From: Actinomadura sp. KC06
Lineage (GTDB): Bacteria; Actinomycetota; Actinomycetes; Streptosporangiales; Streptosporangiaceae
Assembly: GCF_004348735.1 (NCBI RefSeq)
Contig: NZ_SMKT01000052.1
Coordinates: 1-50,872, forward strand
Direction: 5' to 3'
Length of the DNA: 50,872 bases
Shown here: positions 34,005 through 42,543 of the stretch, in pieces
Layout: each line of letters begins with the position of its first letter
How positions within the stretch are numbered: position 1 is the first letter of the stretch
Made by a program: the position numbers and the translations under genes
The notes under the pieces: model-generated
The model's database searches: none
The model's input: only the letters and a program-made list of their open reading frames with translations
What the model was told of the DNA's origin: nothing

Positions 34005-35231
34005 GTGATCATCTTGCAGCGTACAGTGACCGGGCTTCGCCGGCGGGACGGCGTGGCCGTCGCGGTGGCCGTGCTCGTGGCGAGCGCCGTCCAGGCACTG
34101 CCTGCGCAGGCGTCGGCGCAGGCGTCAGCGCAGGCGGCCGTGGCGGCCCCGAACCTTCGTGACTTCGATCTGCGCCGGGTCTCCGACCGCGGCGGGCCGC
34201 TCCGCACGCTGGGCGGCAGGCTCGAACGCAGCAGCGTGGACGCGCTGCTCACCGCGTCCGGGCAGCGCAGGCTCGGCCACGGCTGCGGGAAGCCGGCCGC
34301 CGTGCCCGCCCGCTCGCTCGTCTACTGCTTCGACAGGGCGGACAGCGCGACCGGGAAGTGGGTCCCGCAGGGCGTCACGAGCGTCTCGGACGCGATGGCG
34401 AACGAGCGGCTGCCCGGCGGCGGCAGGCCCCTGCTCGTGTCGTGGCACGACAGCGGCAGGGTCAGGCTGACGTTCGTCAACCCCGCGAGGCGCACGTACC
34501 GGCACGTCCTGCTCGTCTACCCGACGATGAAGCGCGGACGGCCGACCTACACCGACATCGGCATCCACGCCGGGGGCATCGCCTGGTACGGCTCCAAGCT
34601 GTACGTGGCCGACACGCGCCACGGCGTCCGCGAATTCGACATCCGGCAGATCTACGACCTGAGCAAGAGCAAGGCCGGGTCCACGGGCCACGCGGGGCGG
34701 GTCGGGCTGCACGGCAAGAAGTACTACGGCCACGGCCACCGCTACGTCATGGCGCAGACGGGCAGCTGGCATTTCACTCGCGGCAGCACCAGCGGCAAAT
34801 GCCACGGCTCGGGCCCGCTGCGCATGTCCTGGATCGCGGTCGACCGCACCACGTGGCGGCACGCCCTCATCGCGGGCGAGTACTGCAAGCCGAAGGCGCC
34901 GCAGGGACGCGTGGTCACCTGGCCGCTGTGGGCGCTTTCCGGGGGCGGCGTCGCCCACGCCGACTGGGCCGCCGCCCTGCCGGGCGACAGGATCCAGGGC
35001 GGCGTCAGGACGCACGGCCGCTGGTGGTTCACCCAGGGCAGGGGCCAGAAGCGCGGACGGCTCCTCATGACGTCCCGGGACTGGGACGGGTGGAACCGCG
35101 TCACCCGCCGCACCATCTCGCACGGGCCCGAGGATCTGTCTTGCTACCGCGGCCAGCACCGCATCTGGACGATCGCCGAACACGCCCGCAAGCGCGCCCT
35201 GTGGGGCTTCCGGGCCGACTCCTGCGGCTGA
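34005..35231 (+). CDS. Secreted protein of unknown function
   Basis: 408 residues, not recognised. Signal peptide: basic LRRRDG, hydrophobic VAVAVAVLVASAVQ, then a repeated ASAQ stretch near the cleavage site. The mature protein is basic and rich in Gly, Arg, His and Trp, with several Cys (CGK, YCF, GKCHG, YCKP, SCYR, DSCG) likely to form disulfides. It ends at a Cys-Gly. Segments such as GGIAWYGSKLYVADT and GVREFDI recall beta-propeller blades (NHL/LVIVD-like), so a secreted propeller is possible. The GTG at 34005 was chosen from the TACGTT box 7 nt upstream; TTG 33972 or GTG 33975 are alternatives. The acidic catalytic motifs of its protease neighbour are absent. Confidence 0.8.
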   Translation: MIILQRTVTGLRRRDGVAVAVAVLVASAVQALPAQASAQASAQAAVAAPNLRDFDLRRVSDRGGPLRTLGGRLERSSVDALLTASGQRRLGHGCGKPAAVPARSLVYCFDRADSATGKWVPQGVTSVSDAMANERLPGGGRPLLVSWHDSGRVRLTFVNPARRTYRHVLLVYPTMKRGRPTYTDIGIHAGGIAWYGSKLYVADTRHGVREFDIRQIYDLSKSKAGSTGHAGRVGLHGKKYYGHGHRYVMAQTGSWHFTRGSTSGKCHGSGPLRMSWIAVDRTTWRHALIAGEYCKPKAPQGRVVTWPLWALSGGGVAHADWAAALPGDRIQGGVRTHGRWWFTQGRGQKRGRLLMTSRDWDGWNRVTRRTISHGPEDLSCYRGQHRIWTIAEHARKRALWGFRADSCG

Positions 35232-35248
35232 CCGCCACGAACCGGGTC

Positions 35249-35272
35249 GGCGCGCCGAGCTCCGCGCGCCGG
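35249..35272. terminator. Bidirectional terminator hairpin
   Basis: CGGCGCGC (35249-35256) and GCGCGCCG (35265-35272) form an 8-bp stem with an 8-nt loop between two convergent genes. Confidence 0.55.
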
Positions 35273-35280
35273 CCCTCCGG

Positions 35281-36468
35281 TCATGCGTTCACCTTCGTCC
35301 GGGGCGTGACTCCGGCCGCCTTCGCGGTCCGGTCGCGGCCGTGGCCGAGCGCGACCGCGCCCAGTGCCAGCAGGCCGAGGACGGCCCCGATCCAGGCCGT
35401 GGACGCGAGCCCGGCCCCCGCGTCGATCGCGAGACCGCCGAGCCACGGGCCCGCCGTGATCCCGACGTTGAACGCGACCACGTTCCCGGCCGCCACCAGC
35501 GTCGCCGAACCCTCCACGATCCCGAACGCCCGCGAGTTGAGCGTCGGGTTCGTCCCGAATCCGACCAGGCCCAGCAGGAACACCAGCGCCACCGCGGGCG
35601 CGGGCGACCCGGCCGTCAGGGCCAGCGCCACCGACACCAGGACGAGCCCGCCGAAACCCACGTACAGGGTCTGGACGCCTCGCGTGTCGGCCGTCGGGCC
35701 GCCGGCCGTGATGCCGATGAGCGCGCCCAGCCCATACAGGGCGAGCACGCCCGGCACCCACGCCTCCGCGACGCGGGTCGTCTCCTCCAGCAAGGCGCCC
35801 AGATAGCTGAACGTGACCATCAGCCCGCTCGTGGCCAGGGCGATCGTCCCGTACAGCAGCCACAGCCTGGGGACGGCCACCGCGCGCAGTTCGTCCCGCA
35901 TACGGGGGACCTCGCCGGACGAGCGTCCGGCCGGGATCGTTGCCGCCACCCCCGCCATCGCGACCACCGACATCGCCGCGACCGTCCAGAACGCGGCCCG
36001 CCAGCCGAGATGCTGCCCGATGACCGTCCCGGCCGGGAGCCCCACGATCGCCGCGACCGTGAGCCCGCCCGCGAGGATCCCCATCGCCCGCCCGCGCGCG
36101 TTCGCCGGGACGAGGCCGATCGCCGTCGCCGCCGCCACCGCCCAGAACCCGGCGTAGACGAACGCGCCCACGACCCGTGTCGCGAACAGCACCCCATAGT
36201 CGGACGTCAGCGCGCCGATCACGTGCGTCGCGGTGAACACGGCGAGGAACGCCAGCAGCGCCCGCCGATGCGGCCAGCGCCGCGTCAGGACGGCGAGCAC
36301 CGGCGCGCCGGCGAGCATCCCGATCGCGAACGCCGAGATCAGCAGCCCCGCCGCCGGCACGGACACGCCGAGATCGTCCGCCATGCCGGGCAGCAGCCCC
36401 GCCAGCATCAGCTCCGACGTCCCCTGCGCGAAGATCGCCAGCCCGAGCACGAAGACGGCCAGTGGCAT
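35281..36468 (-). CDS. MFS exporter, 12-helix, CmlA/AraJ-like
   Basis: 395 residues with 12 predicted helices and the family start LAVFVLGLAIFAQGTSELMLAGLLP, found in chloramphenicol/sugar efflux (Cmx, AraJ, PbuE-like) transporters. Motif C-like GLPAGTVIG lies in helix 5. It likely exports a small toxic compound or sugar by proton antiport. The ATG at 36468 follows AGGAG. The gene lies 76 nt downstream of a TetR gene on the same strand but has its own operator-like sequence (36485-36506), so it is probably repressed by that TetR. Confidence 0.88.
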   Translation of the reverse strand: MPLAVFVLGLAIFAQGTSELMLAGLLPGMADDLGVSVPAAGLLISAFAIGMLAGAPVLAVLTRRWPHRRALLAFLAVFTATHVIGALTSDYGVLFATRVVGAFVYAGFWAVAAATAIGLVPANARGRAMGILAGGLTVAAIVGLPAGTVIGQHLGWRAAFWTVAAMSVVAMAGVAATIPAGRSSGEVPRMRDELRAVAVPRLWLLYGTIALATSGLMVTFSYLGALLEETTRVAEAWVPGVLALYGLGALIGITAGGPTADTRGVQTLYVGFGGLVLVSVALALTAGSPAPAVALVFLLGLVGFGTNPTLNSRAFGIVEGSATLVAAGNVVAFNVGITAGPWLGGLAIDAGAGLASTAWIGAVLGLLALGAVALGHGRDRTAKAAGVTPRTKVNA

Positions 36469-36484
36469 CGGTCTCGCTCCTCTG

Positions 36485-36506
36485 TATTGGATGGTTCAGT
36501 TCAAAA
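36485..36506. promoter_or_regulatory. Probable TetR operator of the MFS gene
   Basis: TATTGGA-N8-TTCAAAA, an imperfect palindrome 17 nt upstream of the MFS start. It has the same half-site and spacing as the site in front of the TetR gene. Confidence 0.55.
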
Positions 36507-36544
36507 CTTGGTCGTGCGGACGGACGGGCATATGCGCTGTTGGC

Positions 36545-37120
36545 TTAGATGGCGTTCATGGCGGTGTCTGCGATCGAGGCGAGCGTGCGCCCGTCGGCGC
36601 CGCCGCGAGCCACGACCCGCATGCCGCTGACCGTCGAGACGACGAAATGCGCCAGCGCCTTCGCGTCCTTGCTCCGGTCGATCTCCCCGGACCGGATCCC
36701 TTCCTCGATGGCCGCGGTCAGGGCCGTCAGCCGCCGCCGCTCGTCCCGCTTCAGCCGCTCGGCGATCGTCTCGTCGCGCGGCGCCAGCTCCACCATCGTG
36801 TTCACGACCAGGCAACCGGCCGGATCGCCGGGCTCGGGTTCGACGGCCCACCCCAGGATCGTCCGCAGACGCTCCCGTACCGGACGGCTACCGTCCTCCA
36901 AGACCTGGACGATGTTGGCCGTCTTGACGTCCATGTAGTGGGCGAGGGCCTTCTCGAACAGGTCGTGCTTGCTCCTGAACGTGTTGTAGATGCTGCTTCG
37001 TCCGAGGCCGGTGGCGTCGCACAGCTCCTGGGTGGAGGTCGCCTCGTAGCCGTCCGTCCAGAACGCCCGCATGGCGGCCTCGACCGCCCGCTCCTCCTCG
37101 AACTTCCTCGGCCGCGCCAT
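36545..37120 (-). CDS. TetR family repressor
   Basis: 191 residues. The N-terminal TetR DNA-binding domain has the typical pattern FWTDGYEATSTQELCDATGL followed by GRSSIYNTFRSKHDLFEKAL. The C-terminal ligand domain (about 75-190) carries one Cys (GCLVVN), as in the AcrR/NemR-like group that senses electrophiles or drugs; that comparison is tentative. The ATG at 37120 has TAGCGT 6 nt upstream (37132-37127), so the transcript is probably leaderless. A TTATGGA-N8-TCCAATA site sits just behind this box, fitting autorepression. The MFS exporter downstream is the probable target. Confidence 0.9.
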   Translation of the reverse strand: MARPRKFEEERAVEAAMRAFWTDGYEATSTQELCDATGLGRSSIYNTFRSKHDLFEKALAHYMDVKTANIVQVLEDGSRPVRERLRTILGWAVEPEPGDPAGCLVVNTMVELAPRDETIAERLKRDERRRLTALTAAIEEGIRSGEIDRSKDAKALAHFVVSTVSGMRVVARGGADGRTLASIADTAMNAI

Positions 37121-37126
37121 GCGCCC

Positions 37127-37132
37127 ACGCTA
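37127..37132 (-). promoter_or_regulatory. -10 element of leaderless TetR gene
   Basis: On the minus strand TAGCGT is followed by 6 nt and the ATG at 37120. Confidence 0.45.
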
Positions 37133-37137
37133 ACACG

Positions 37138-37159
37138 TTATGGACCGTCCGATCCAATA
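37138..37159. promoter_or_regulatory. Probable TetR operator of the TetR gene
   Basis: TTATGGA-N8-TCCAATA, near-perfect palindrome just upstream of the TetR -10 box. It shares the 9-mer GTATTGGAT (here on the minus strand) with the site before the MFS gene. Confidence 0.6.
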
Positions 37160-37163
37160 CGGC

Positions 37164-40100
37164 TCAGGAGAGCTCGGGCAACTGGACGATCCTGTGCCGG
37201 CCGGGCTGCGCCAGCAATGCCTGACCTCGCCGGATCGGACCGCGCAGCGTGGACGGCACGTCCCACAGATCGGCCTCCTGCCCGCCCGCGTACCCCGTGA
37301 GCAGGAGCGAGCCTCCGGCTGATCGCATCTCCTCGACCAGGGGGTCGGCGGGCTCGCCGAAGCTGATCTGGTGACGCGCCAGCACCAGATGAAGACCGTT
37401 CACCAGACTCCACTGAAGCAGGGGCGCAAGCGGCAGGTAGGGATCGTCCTCCAGCAACCGTCTGCGGTTCCTGACGAAAAGGTAGTTGTCCGGGCCCTGG
37501 CCGGTCAGCTGCCGCTGCTCGACCCTCGCAATTGCCGCTCTGATGCGGCGGCGGAGTTGCTCGGCGGAGGACACCTGCTCGCTGCCGGCCGAGGAAGTGC
37601 CCCCTCCGTCCGTCCAGAAGAATTCATCGCTGTCGAAAGCGTTGACGATGCGTTCGGCGGTTGGGGCGCCCGTGGTGAGCTGCGTCAGCAAGTAGCTCAT
37701 CAGCGCGCCCTTTCCGGAGCCGGACGGGCCCGCGATCAGCAAATGCCGGTCGGCCGTGAAGTCCAGCAGGACGGGCTCATCGGTATCGGCGTCCACGCCG
37801 ATGGGGACTCGTGTGCCCGCGACCGTCGCGGACGGGGCGGCGTCCGGCTCGGGCCGCGCCTCGTCGTCGGCAAAGGTGATCGTGCGGCGGAAGCGGTCAC
37901 GGAGGCCGGGAGTGCGTTCCCAGAGGCGTTCGAGAACCGGGGACTCGCCGTAAAGGATGACCACCGGATCGTCGCCGAACTCGGTCATGGCCGTGTTCAG
38001 CGCGGTACCGATGGTCGAGCGGTCGGGCCCCTCCCGAGGCGACCGGTACTCCGTGACGTGGAAATACAGCACGGAGCCGGTAGCCGACTCGAACGTGTCC
38101 AGGACCGCCCCCGTGGTGTTCATCAGGTCGAGCCCGTGCGAGTCCTCGCTGGTCGCCGATCTCGGCCTGCCCCGCGATACCACGCCCAGCTCGCCGAGCA
38201 ACGCCGCGTACAGCCAAGCGGACGCCGCCATCGCCCCCATGGAATGGGACCCCTCGAACACCAGATGATGCGGTCCCGGGCGCCTGCCCATCCGCCGGGA
38301 CTCGATCTCCTCCTCCATGAGTTCTCGGAACGTGGCGATGACCTCATGCTCGCCGCCTGGCCGAGCCGGCAGACCCTCATTCGCGTCCCGGGCTTCGGCC
38401 ATCATGCTGCTGAGTCGGCGACGGAGTTCGGCGAACTCGTCCGAACGGTCGGTGGGCAGGGCGGGCTCCGACCGGCTCCTCGCACGTTCGAGGAAGTCGT
38501 CGAGCGCGGCTTCGGGCGGCTCCGGCGCCACCGTGAAAGGACGCGGTGTGCCGCCTCCCGCGAGGAGGTACGCGGTTTGGTCGTCCGCGAACGGGAGGTT
38601 CGCGCGTCCGAGGACGCGCTGGAGTTCGGCGGGCGGCAGGCGGCTCGCCGCGATCCGCCATCCGAGGAGCGGCAGGAACCGGCTCCACGTCGTGGTGTTC
38701 TCCACGCTGGCAGAGCTGAGCAGTAGCTGCACCCCGAGCGCCCTGCCCCGCTGGGCAAGCGAGAGGAGCGTCTCGCCCACTTCCCGCCTGCTGGACGGAA
38801 AGGTCAGCGACAGATCCGCCACCACGAGCAGCCGCGACAGGACGTCAGCGGACGATGCGCGCGCCCGGAAGTCCAATTCCGCCGACAGGAAATCGATGAA
38901 CTGGCTGAGCCTTTCCGGCTGACCGAGCAATTCGTCTTCAGAGAAGCGGACATGCGGGAGATCGAGTTCTTCGCCGAGCGGATGCTCACCCAACCCAGCG
39001 AAAATCAATGTGAAGTCCCGGGGGGAGTAACTCGCGGCGAGCGCGAGGGTGGTAGCGCGGACGGCGCGCTGGCGAGCCTCGGTCTCGCCCACGACCAGCC
39101 CATGCGGAAGACCCGACGAAAGGTCGAGCGGGTACAGGGTGACGACGTTTCCATCAGCGTCGTGGCCGATAGCCGGATTCCGCGGCGTGAACGCGGGAAG
39201 GCCCCAGCCCTCCTCGAACCCTCCGTCCAATGCGCCGTTGAGCCCGAGCACGTCGAGCGCGGACGCGGGCGGGTGAACGGTGAGTCCGCGGGCGCGCGGT
39301 CCGCGCCGATCCATGGATGTCAGGAGGGGGCCGATGACCGTGGACGGGATCTGGGCGGGACGGAAGCGAGTGGGCTCCGGCCTCTCGTCCTGGAGTGTGG
39401 CATCGTCGTCGGTGAAGGCGATTCGCCATCTGGGCAGGAAGTCGAACCCTCCTGCTTCCGCAGGGTAGAACACATACCGGAAGCCGAGGTCCTGTCTCCT
39501 GGCGGACGCCCGGGCAATGTAGTCGGTCAGGTCCCGCTCCGCGCCGGGGAGCGGGCGGTTGAGGCCGAGGACGACGACCAGTGCGGGCAGCGGGCCGAGC
39601 CGGCGTCCGCGAGCGATGGCGGCCTGGTACTCGTCCCAAGACTGGACGTCGGCCTCCCTGAGGAGCTTCTCGCGGCGCTGGCTTTCGTGTCTGAGCATCG
39701 ACGTGACCGCGTCAACGTCCAGGTCTTGCCAGTTGTGGACTGTGGCGGCGATGTGCGGGAGGAGGTTAAGCCCGAGAGAGGAGTCGCTCTCGTAGAAGTC
39801 GGAGCAGTTGACGAGAGCGAAGGCGACCCGCTCCGGTGAGTGGTTGAGTGCCAGGCTCAGAAGAATGGTTCGGAGCATCCGGTGGGTGGCGGCTGGCGGC
39901 CCGAGGATCGTTCCGCGCGGCAGCCGCGCGCCGGAGAGGAGGTCGATCGAGACCGTGTCGCCGTTGCCGTCCACGCCGATGGGGATGGGGCTCGGGGGGC
40001 GGTGGTCCCATTCGTCGCCGAGGAGTTCGTCGACCGGGATGCCGATGAGTTCCAGCAGGTCGGGGGCATCTGAGTGCGGTGGTTCCGGGACGAGCTGGGC

Positions 40101-41564
40101 GCGGGTCTGGGGGGTGAGGAGGGCGAAGTGGTCGGTGTCGGCGGTGAGGGTTACCGGGCCGCCTTCGGTGGGGAGGAGGGCGCGGAACTGGTCGGCGGAC
40201 GTTCCCGCGCGGCGTTCGATCTCGGCGGAGACGGCTTCGAGGACACGGCGGGTGTGCAGGGCCTCGGGGCGCGGGAGCGTGTCGAGGAGGGCCTCGCGGG
40301 CGCCGGGCACGAATTCGTAGCGGACGCCCCCGGCCGGACGCAGCAGACCGCTCAGCAGCACTTCGGCGAGCTGCCCGGGGCCTGAGCCGCCGAGGACGCG
40401 GTGCTGGATGAGGCGCATCACCGGCAGGGACGGGACGGAGACCGCGACGTGGGCGGCGAGTTCGGCGGCGTCCGGGGAGGCCGTGGCGAGGAAGCGGCGG
40501 ACGCGTTCGCCGATCGCCAGTTCGCGTTCGCGCCGCACCGGAGCCGTCCCGGCAGGGCGGGACGGGATCGTCGCGATGGCGGCGGGCTGCGGGTCCGAAC
40601 CGGAGACGAGCCGGGCCCACGCGCCGAACCAGCGGGGCGACGCCTCCAGGACGGGGACGGGGATCCCGGGCGCGGCGGCGCCGTCGTACGGGGTGAAGCG
40701 CAGGTCGGTGTTCGGCGCGGCCGGGCGGGGCAGGGAGGCGATGCCGGGCGTGGCGGGGGCGGCGGTGCGCCGCCAGAGGCGTTCGGCGAGGGGCTGGAGG
40801 ATCGCGGTCGGTCCCGTCTGCGCCCAGCGGCGGACGGCCTGCGCGGCGCGCCCGTTCCACCAGTGTGGCCCGGAGCAGTCGGACAGGACGAGCACTGCAT
40901 GGCGGCCGGAGGCGTCCAGGAGCGTGCCGGGGGCCTGGCGCGGGGCGTCCGGGGTGGCGGTGATGCCGCCGGTGGTGTCGAGGTAGCCGAGGTGGACGTC
41001 CTGGAACGCGCCCTGGCGGAGGAGCGTCTCGGTCAGTTCGCGGGCGAGGGGACGCCAGAGCCGCATCGTCGGGCCCGTGTCGACGACGAGGCTCAGGCTC
41101 AGCCAGCGTTCGGGCGACGGGACGAGGACGGGCGTCCACAGCCGGGTCTCGGCGATGCGCGCGGCGGTGGCGTCCTCGTCCAGCTCGAAGCGGTGCCTGG
41201 ACGGGACGCGGCGCTTGAGCGGCCGGAGCGCCCGCTGCACGCCGAGCGGGTCCGCCAGCATCGGCGCGGTCGGGACGAGCACCTCCGACGCCTCGCCGAC
41301 CGGCCCGGCGGCCCCCGGCGCGGGTCGCGGATGGAGCCGGGAGAGCGGCTCCCGAGCGGGCGGCCGCGGATCCGGGACGGACGGAGCGGCCGGACGAGGA
41401 AGCTCGGCGGGCTCCTCGGGCGCCGCCGCCACGACCGGCGGGGCGGGCCGGGCGGCCTCGGGAGGCGAGATGTGGCAGGCGAGCCACAGTATCTCGCTCA
41501 GCTCGCGCGCGTCCGGCGGCGGCCCGATGGCGGAGAGGGCCTCCCGGAGGCGGTCAATCGTCAT
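37164..41564 (-). CDS. SAV_2336/FtsK-like multidomain P-loop protein of a putative conflict system
   Basis: 1466 residues. The SAV_2336-type N-terminus (1-~400) includes a vWA-like fold with DTGPT at D162. Next come two FtsK/EccC-like ATPase domains (about 525-760 and 790-1010) whose Walker A sites are lost (GPPAATHRM at 555; GETEARQRA at 826). A segment at 1060-1240 resembles the CbbX/EccA AAA fold, also inactive (FEGSHSMGAM at 1104-1112). A last FtsK-like domain (about 1250-1466) has an intact Walker A, GPSGSGKG with K1285, though the expected acidic Walker B reads LFVRNRRRL. Last gene of a four-gene operon; its start overlaps the MoxR gene by 11 nt. It is probably the large signalling or effector-coupled component. 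Domain limits are estimates by eye. Confidence 0.85.
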   Translation of the reverse strand: MTIDRLREALSAIGPPPDARELSEILWLACHISPPEAARPAPPVVAAAPEEPAELPRPAAPSVPDPRPPAREPLSRLHPRPAPGAAGPVGEASEVLVPTAPMLADPLGVQRALRPLKRRVPSRHRFELDEDATAARIAETRLWTPVLVPSPERWLSLSLVVDTGPTMRLWRPLARELTETLLRQGAFQDVHLGYLDTTGGITATPDAPRQAPGTLLDASGRHAVLVLSDCSGPHWWNGRAAQAVRRWAQTGPTAILQPLAERLWRRTAAPATPGIASLPRPAAPNTDLRFTPYDGAAAPGIPVPVLEASPRWFGAWARLVSGSDPQPAAIATIPSRPAGTAPVRRERELAIGERVRRFLATASPDAAELAAHVAVSVPSLPVMRLIQHRVLGGSGPGQLAEVLLSGLLRPAGGVRYEFVPGAREALLDTLPRPEALHTRRVLEAVSAEIERRAGTSADQFRALLPTEGGPVTLTADTDHFALLTPQTRAQLVPEPPHSDAPDLLELIGIPVDELLGDEWDHRPPSPIPIGVDGNGDTVSIDLLSGARLPRGTILGPPAATHRMLRTILLSLALNHSPERVAFALVNCSDFYESDSSLGLNLLPHIAATVHNWQDLDVDAVTSMLRHESQRREKLLREADVQSWDEYQAAIARGRRLGPLPALVVVLGLNRPLPGAERDLTDYIARASARRQDLGFRYVFYPAEAGGFDFLPRWRIAFTDDDATLQDERPEPTRFRPAQIPSTVIGPLLTSMDRRGPRARGLTVHPPASALDVLGLNGALDGGFEEGWGLPAFTPRNPAIGHDADGNVVTLYPLDLSSGLPHGLVVGETEARQRAVRATTLALAASYSPRDFTLIFAGLGEHPLGEELDLPHVRFSEDELLGQPERLSQFIDFLSAELDFRARASSADVLSRLLVVADLSLTFPSSRREVGETLLSLAQRGRALGVQLLLSSASVENTTTWSRFLPLLGWRIAASRLPPAELQRVLGRANLPFADDQTAYLLAGGGTPRPFTVAPEPPEAALDDFLERARSRSEPALPTDRSDEFAELRRRLSSMMAEARDANEGLPARPGGEHEVIATFRELMEEEIESRRMGRRPGPHHLVFEGSHSMGAMAASAWLYAALLGELGVVSRGRPRSATSEDSHGLDLMNTTGAVLDTFESATGSVLYFHVTEYRSPREGPDRSTIGTALNTAMTEFGDDPVVILYGESPVLERLWERTPGLRDRFRRTITFADDEARPEPDAAPSATVAGTRVPIGVDADTDEPVLLDFTADRHLLIAGPSGSGKGALMSYLLTQLTTGAPTAERIVNAFDSDEFFWTDGGGTSSAGSEQVSSAEQLRRRIRAAIARVEQRQLTGQGPDNYLFVRNRRRLLEDDPYLPLAPLLQWSLVNGLHLVLARHQISFGEPADPLVEEMRSAGGSLLLTGYAGGQEADLWDVPSTLRGPIRRGQALLAQPGRHRIVQLPELS

Positions 41565-42543
41565 CGATGGGCTCCGACAGGTACGGCATGACCCGGTCGG
41601 CCAGGGCCCCGCGGTCCTCGGTGTCGGCGTGGCGGCACAGGTAGACGGCGTTGAGGAGCTGATCGGTCGCGAGGGTGCCGGACGCGGCGCGCTCGAAGAA
41701 CCGGCGGACGAGGTCCTCGCTCTGGTCGGCGAGCGGCCCGAGGTGCTCGCGGACGATCGCCGCCAGCTCCGCCTCGCCCGAGGGCTGCCGCAGCTCGACG
41801 GTGACGCAGCGGCGCAGGAACGCGGGCGGGAACTCGCGCTCGCCGTTGCTGGTCATCACGACGAGCGGGAACGCGCGGCAGCGGACCGTCCCGGCGGTGA
41901 CGGTGACGCGGGAGCCGGGCCCGTCGGCGGTCATGACGTCGGCGGACGGGTCCGCGCGGCGGGTCAGCTCCGGCAGCTCGTACTCGCCCTTCTCGAAGAT
42001 GGTGAGCAGGTCGTTGGGCAGGTCGATGTCGCTCTTGTCGATCTCGTCGACGAGCAGGACGCGGGGACGCCCGAAGGGGAGCAGCGCGGTGCCGAGGGGG
42101 CCGAGGCGGATGTAGCGGCCGATGTCTTCCTCGGCGGGCCCAGTGCCCTGTCCGGGGGGACTGTTCTGTCCGGCCGCGTAGAGGCGGGTCAGGGGGTCGT
42201 ACTGGTAGAGGCCGTCGCGGAGCGTCGTCCGGCTGGTGATGGGCCAGTGCAGGACGGGTCCGAGCCCTAGTTCGTGGGCCACCGCGTAGGCGAGCGTCGA
42301 TTTCCCCGTACCGGGCGGGCCCGTCACCAGGAGCGGACGACGCAAATACAACGCGGCATTGACCTGCTGCACGGCGTCGTCCGACGGACGGTACGTCGTC
42401 GCCTGGTGCGCGTTACCGGAAGAGCCGGGCGGGGGCGGCAGGACGGGTTCGCCGTCGAACGCGCGCCAAGGCGGCGGCGGAGGCAACCGGTCGATGCCGT
42501 CGTGCGGGAGACGGCTCCCTGTGTAGAGCAGCCAGTCGGGCAC
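41554..42543 (-). CDS. MoxR-like AAA+ ATPase of a putative conflict system
   Basis: 329 residues. Walker A GPPGTGKST (K81), Walker B VLLVDEIDK (D166, E167), sensor-1 VVMTSNGEREF and an arginine-finger region FLRRC are all present, so it should hydrolyse ATP. After the MoxR core a small helical lid ends in an acidic tail. MoxR proteins act as chaperone-like remodellers, usually with vWA partners; here the vWA-like domain is in the next gene. It starts at GTG 42543 directly after the trypsin-gene stop and overlaps the SAV_2336 gene by 11 nt, so the three are translationally coupled. Confidence 0.92.
   Translation of the reverse strand: MPDWLLYTGSRLPHDGIDRLPPPPPWRAFDGEPVLPPPPGSSGNAHQATTYRPSDDAVQQVNAALYLRRPLLVTGPPGTGKSTLAYAVAHELGLGPVLHWPITSRTTLRDGLYQYDPLTRLYAAGQNSPPGQGTGPAEEDIGRYIRLGPLGTALLPFGRPRVLLVDEIDKSDIDLPNDLLTIFEKGEYELPELTRRADPSADVMTADGPGSRVTVTAGTVRCRAFPLVVMTSNGEREFPPAFLRRCVTVELRQPSGEAELAAIVREHLGPLADQSEDLVRRFFERAASGTLATDQLLNAVYLCRHADTEDRGALADRVMPYLSEPIDDD

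Noticed and set aside
40401..41591. 396-codon open frame antisense to the SAV_2336 gene
   Set aside because: Arg/Gly/Asp-rich shadow of the real minus-strand gene, without any domain.
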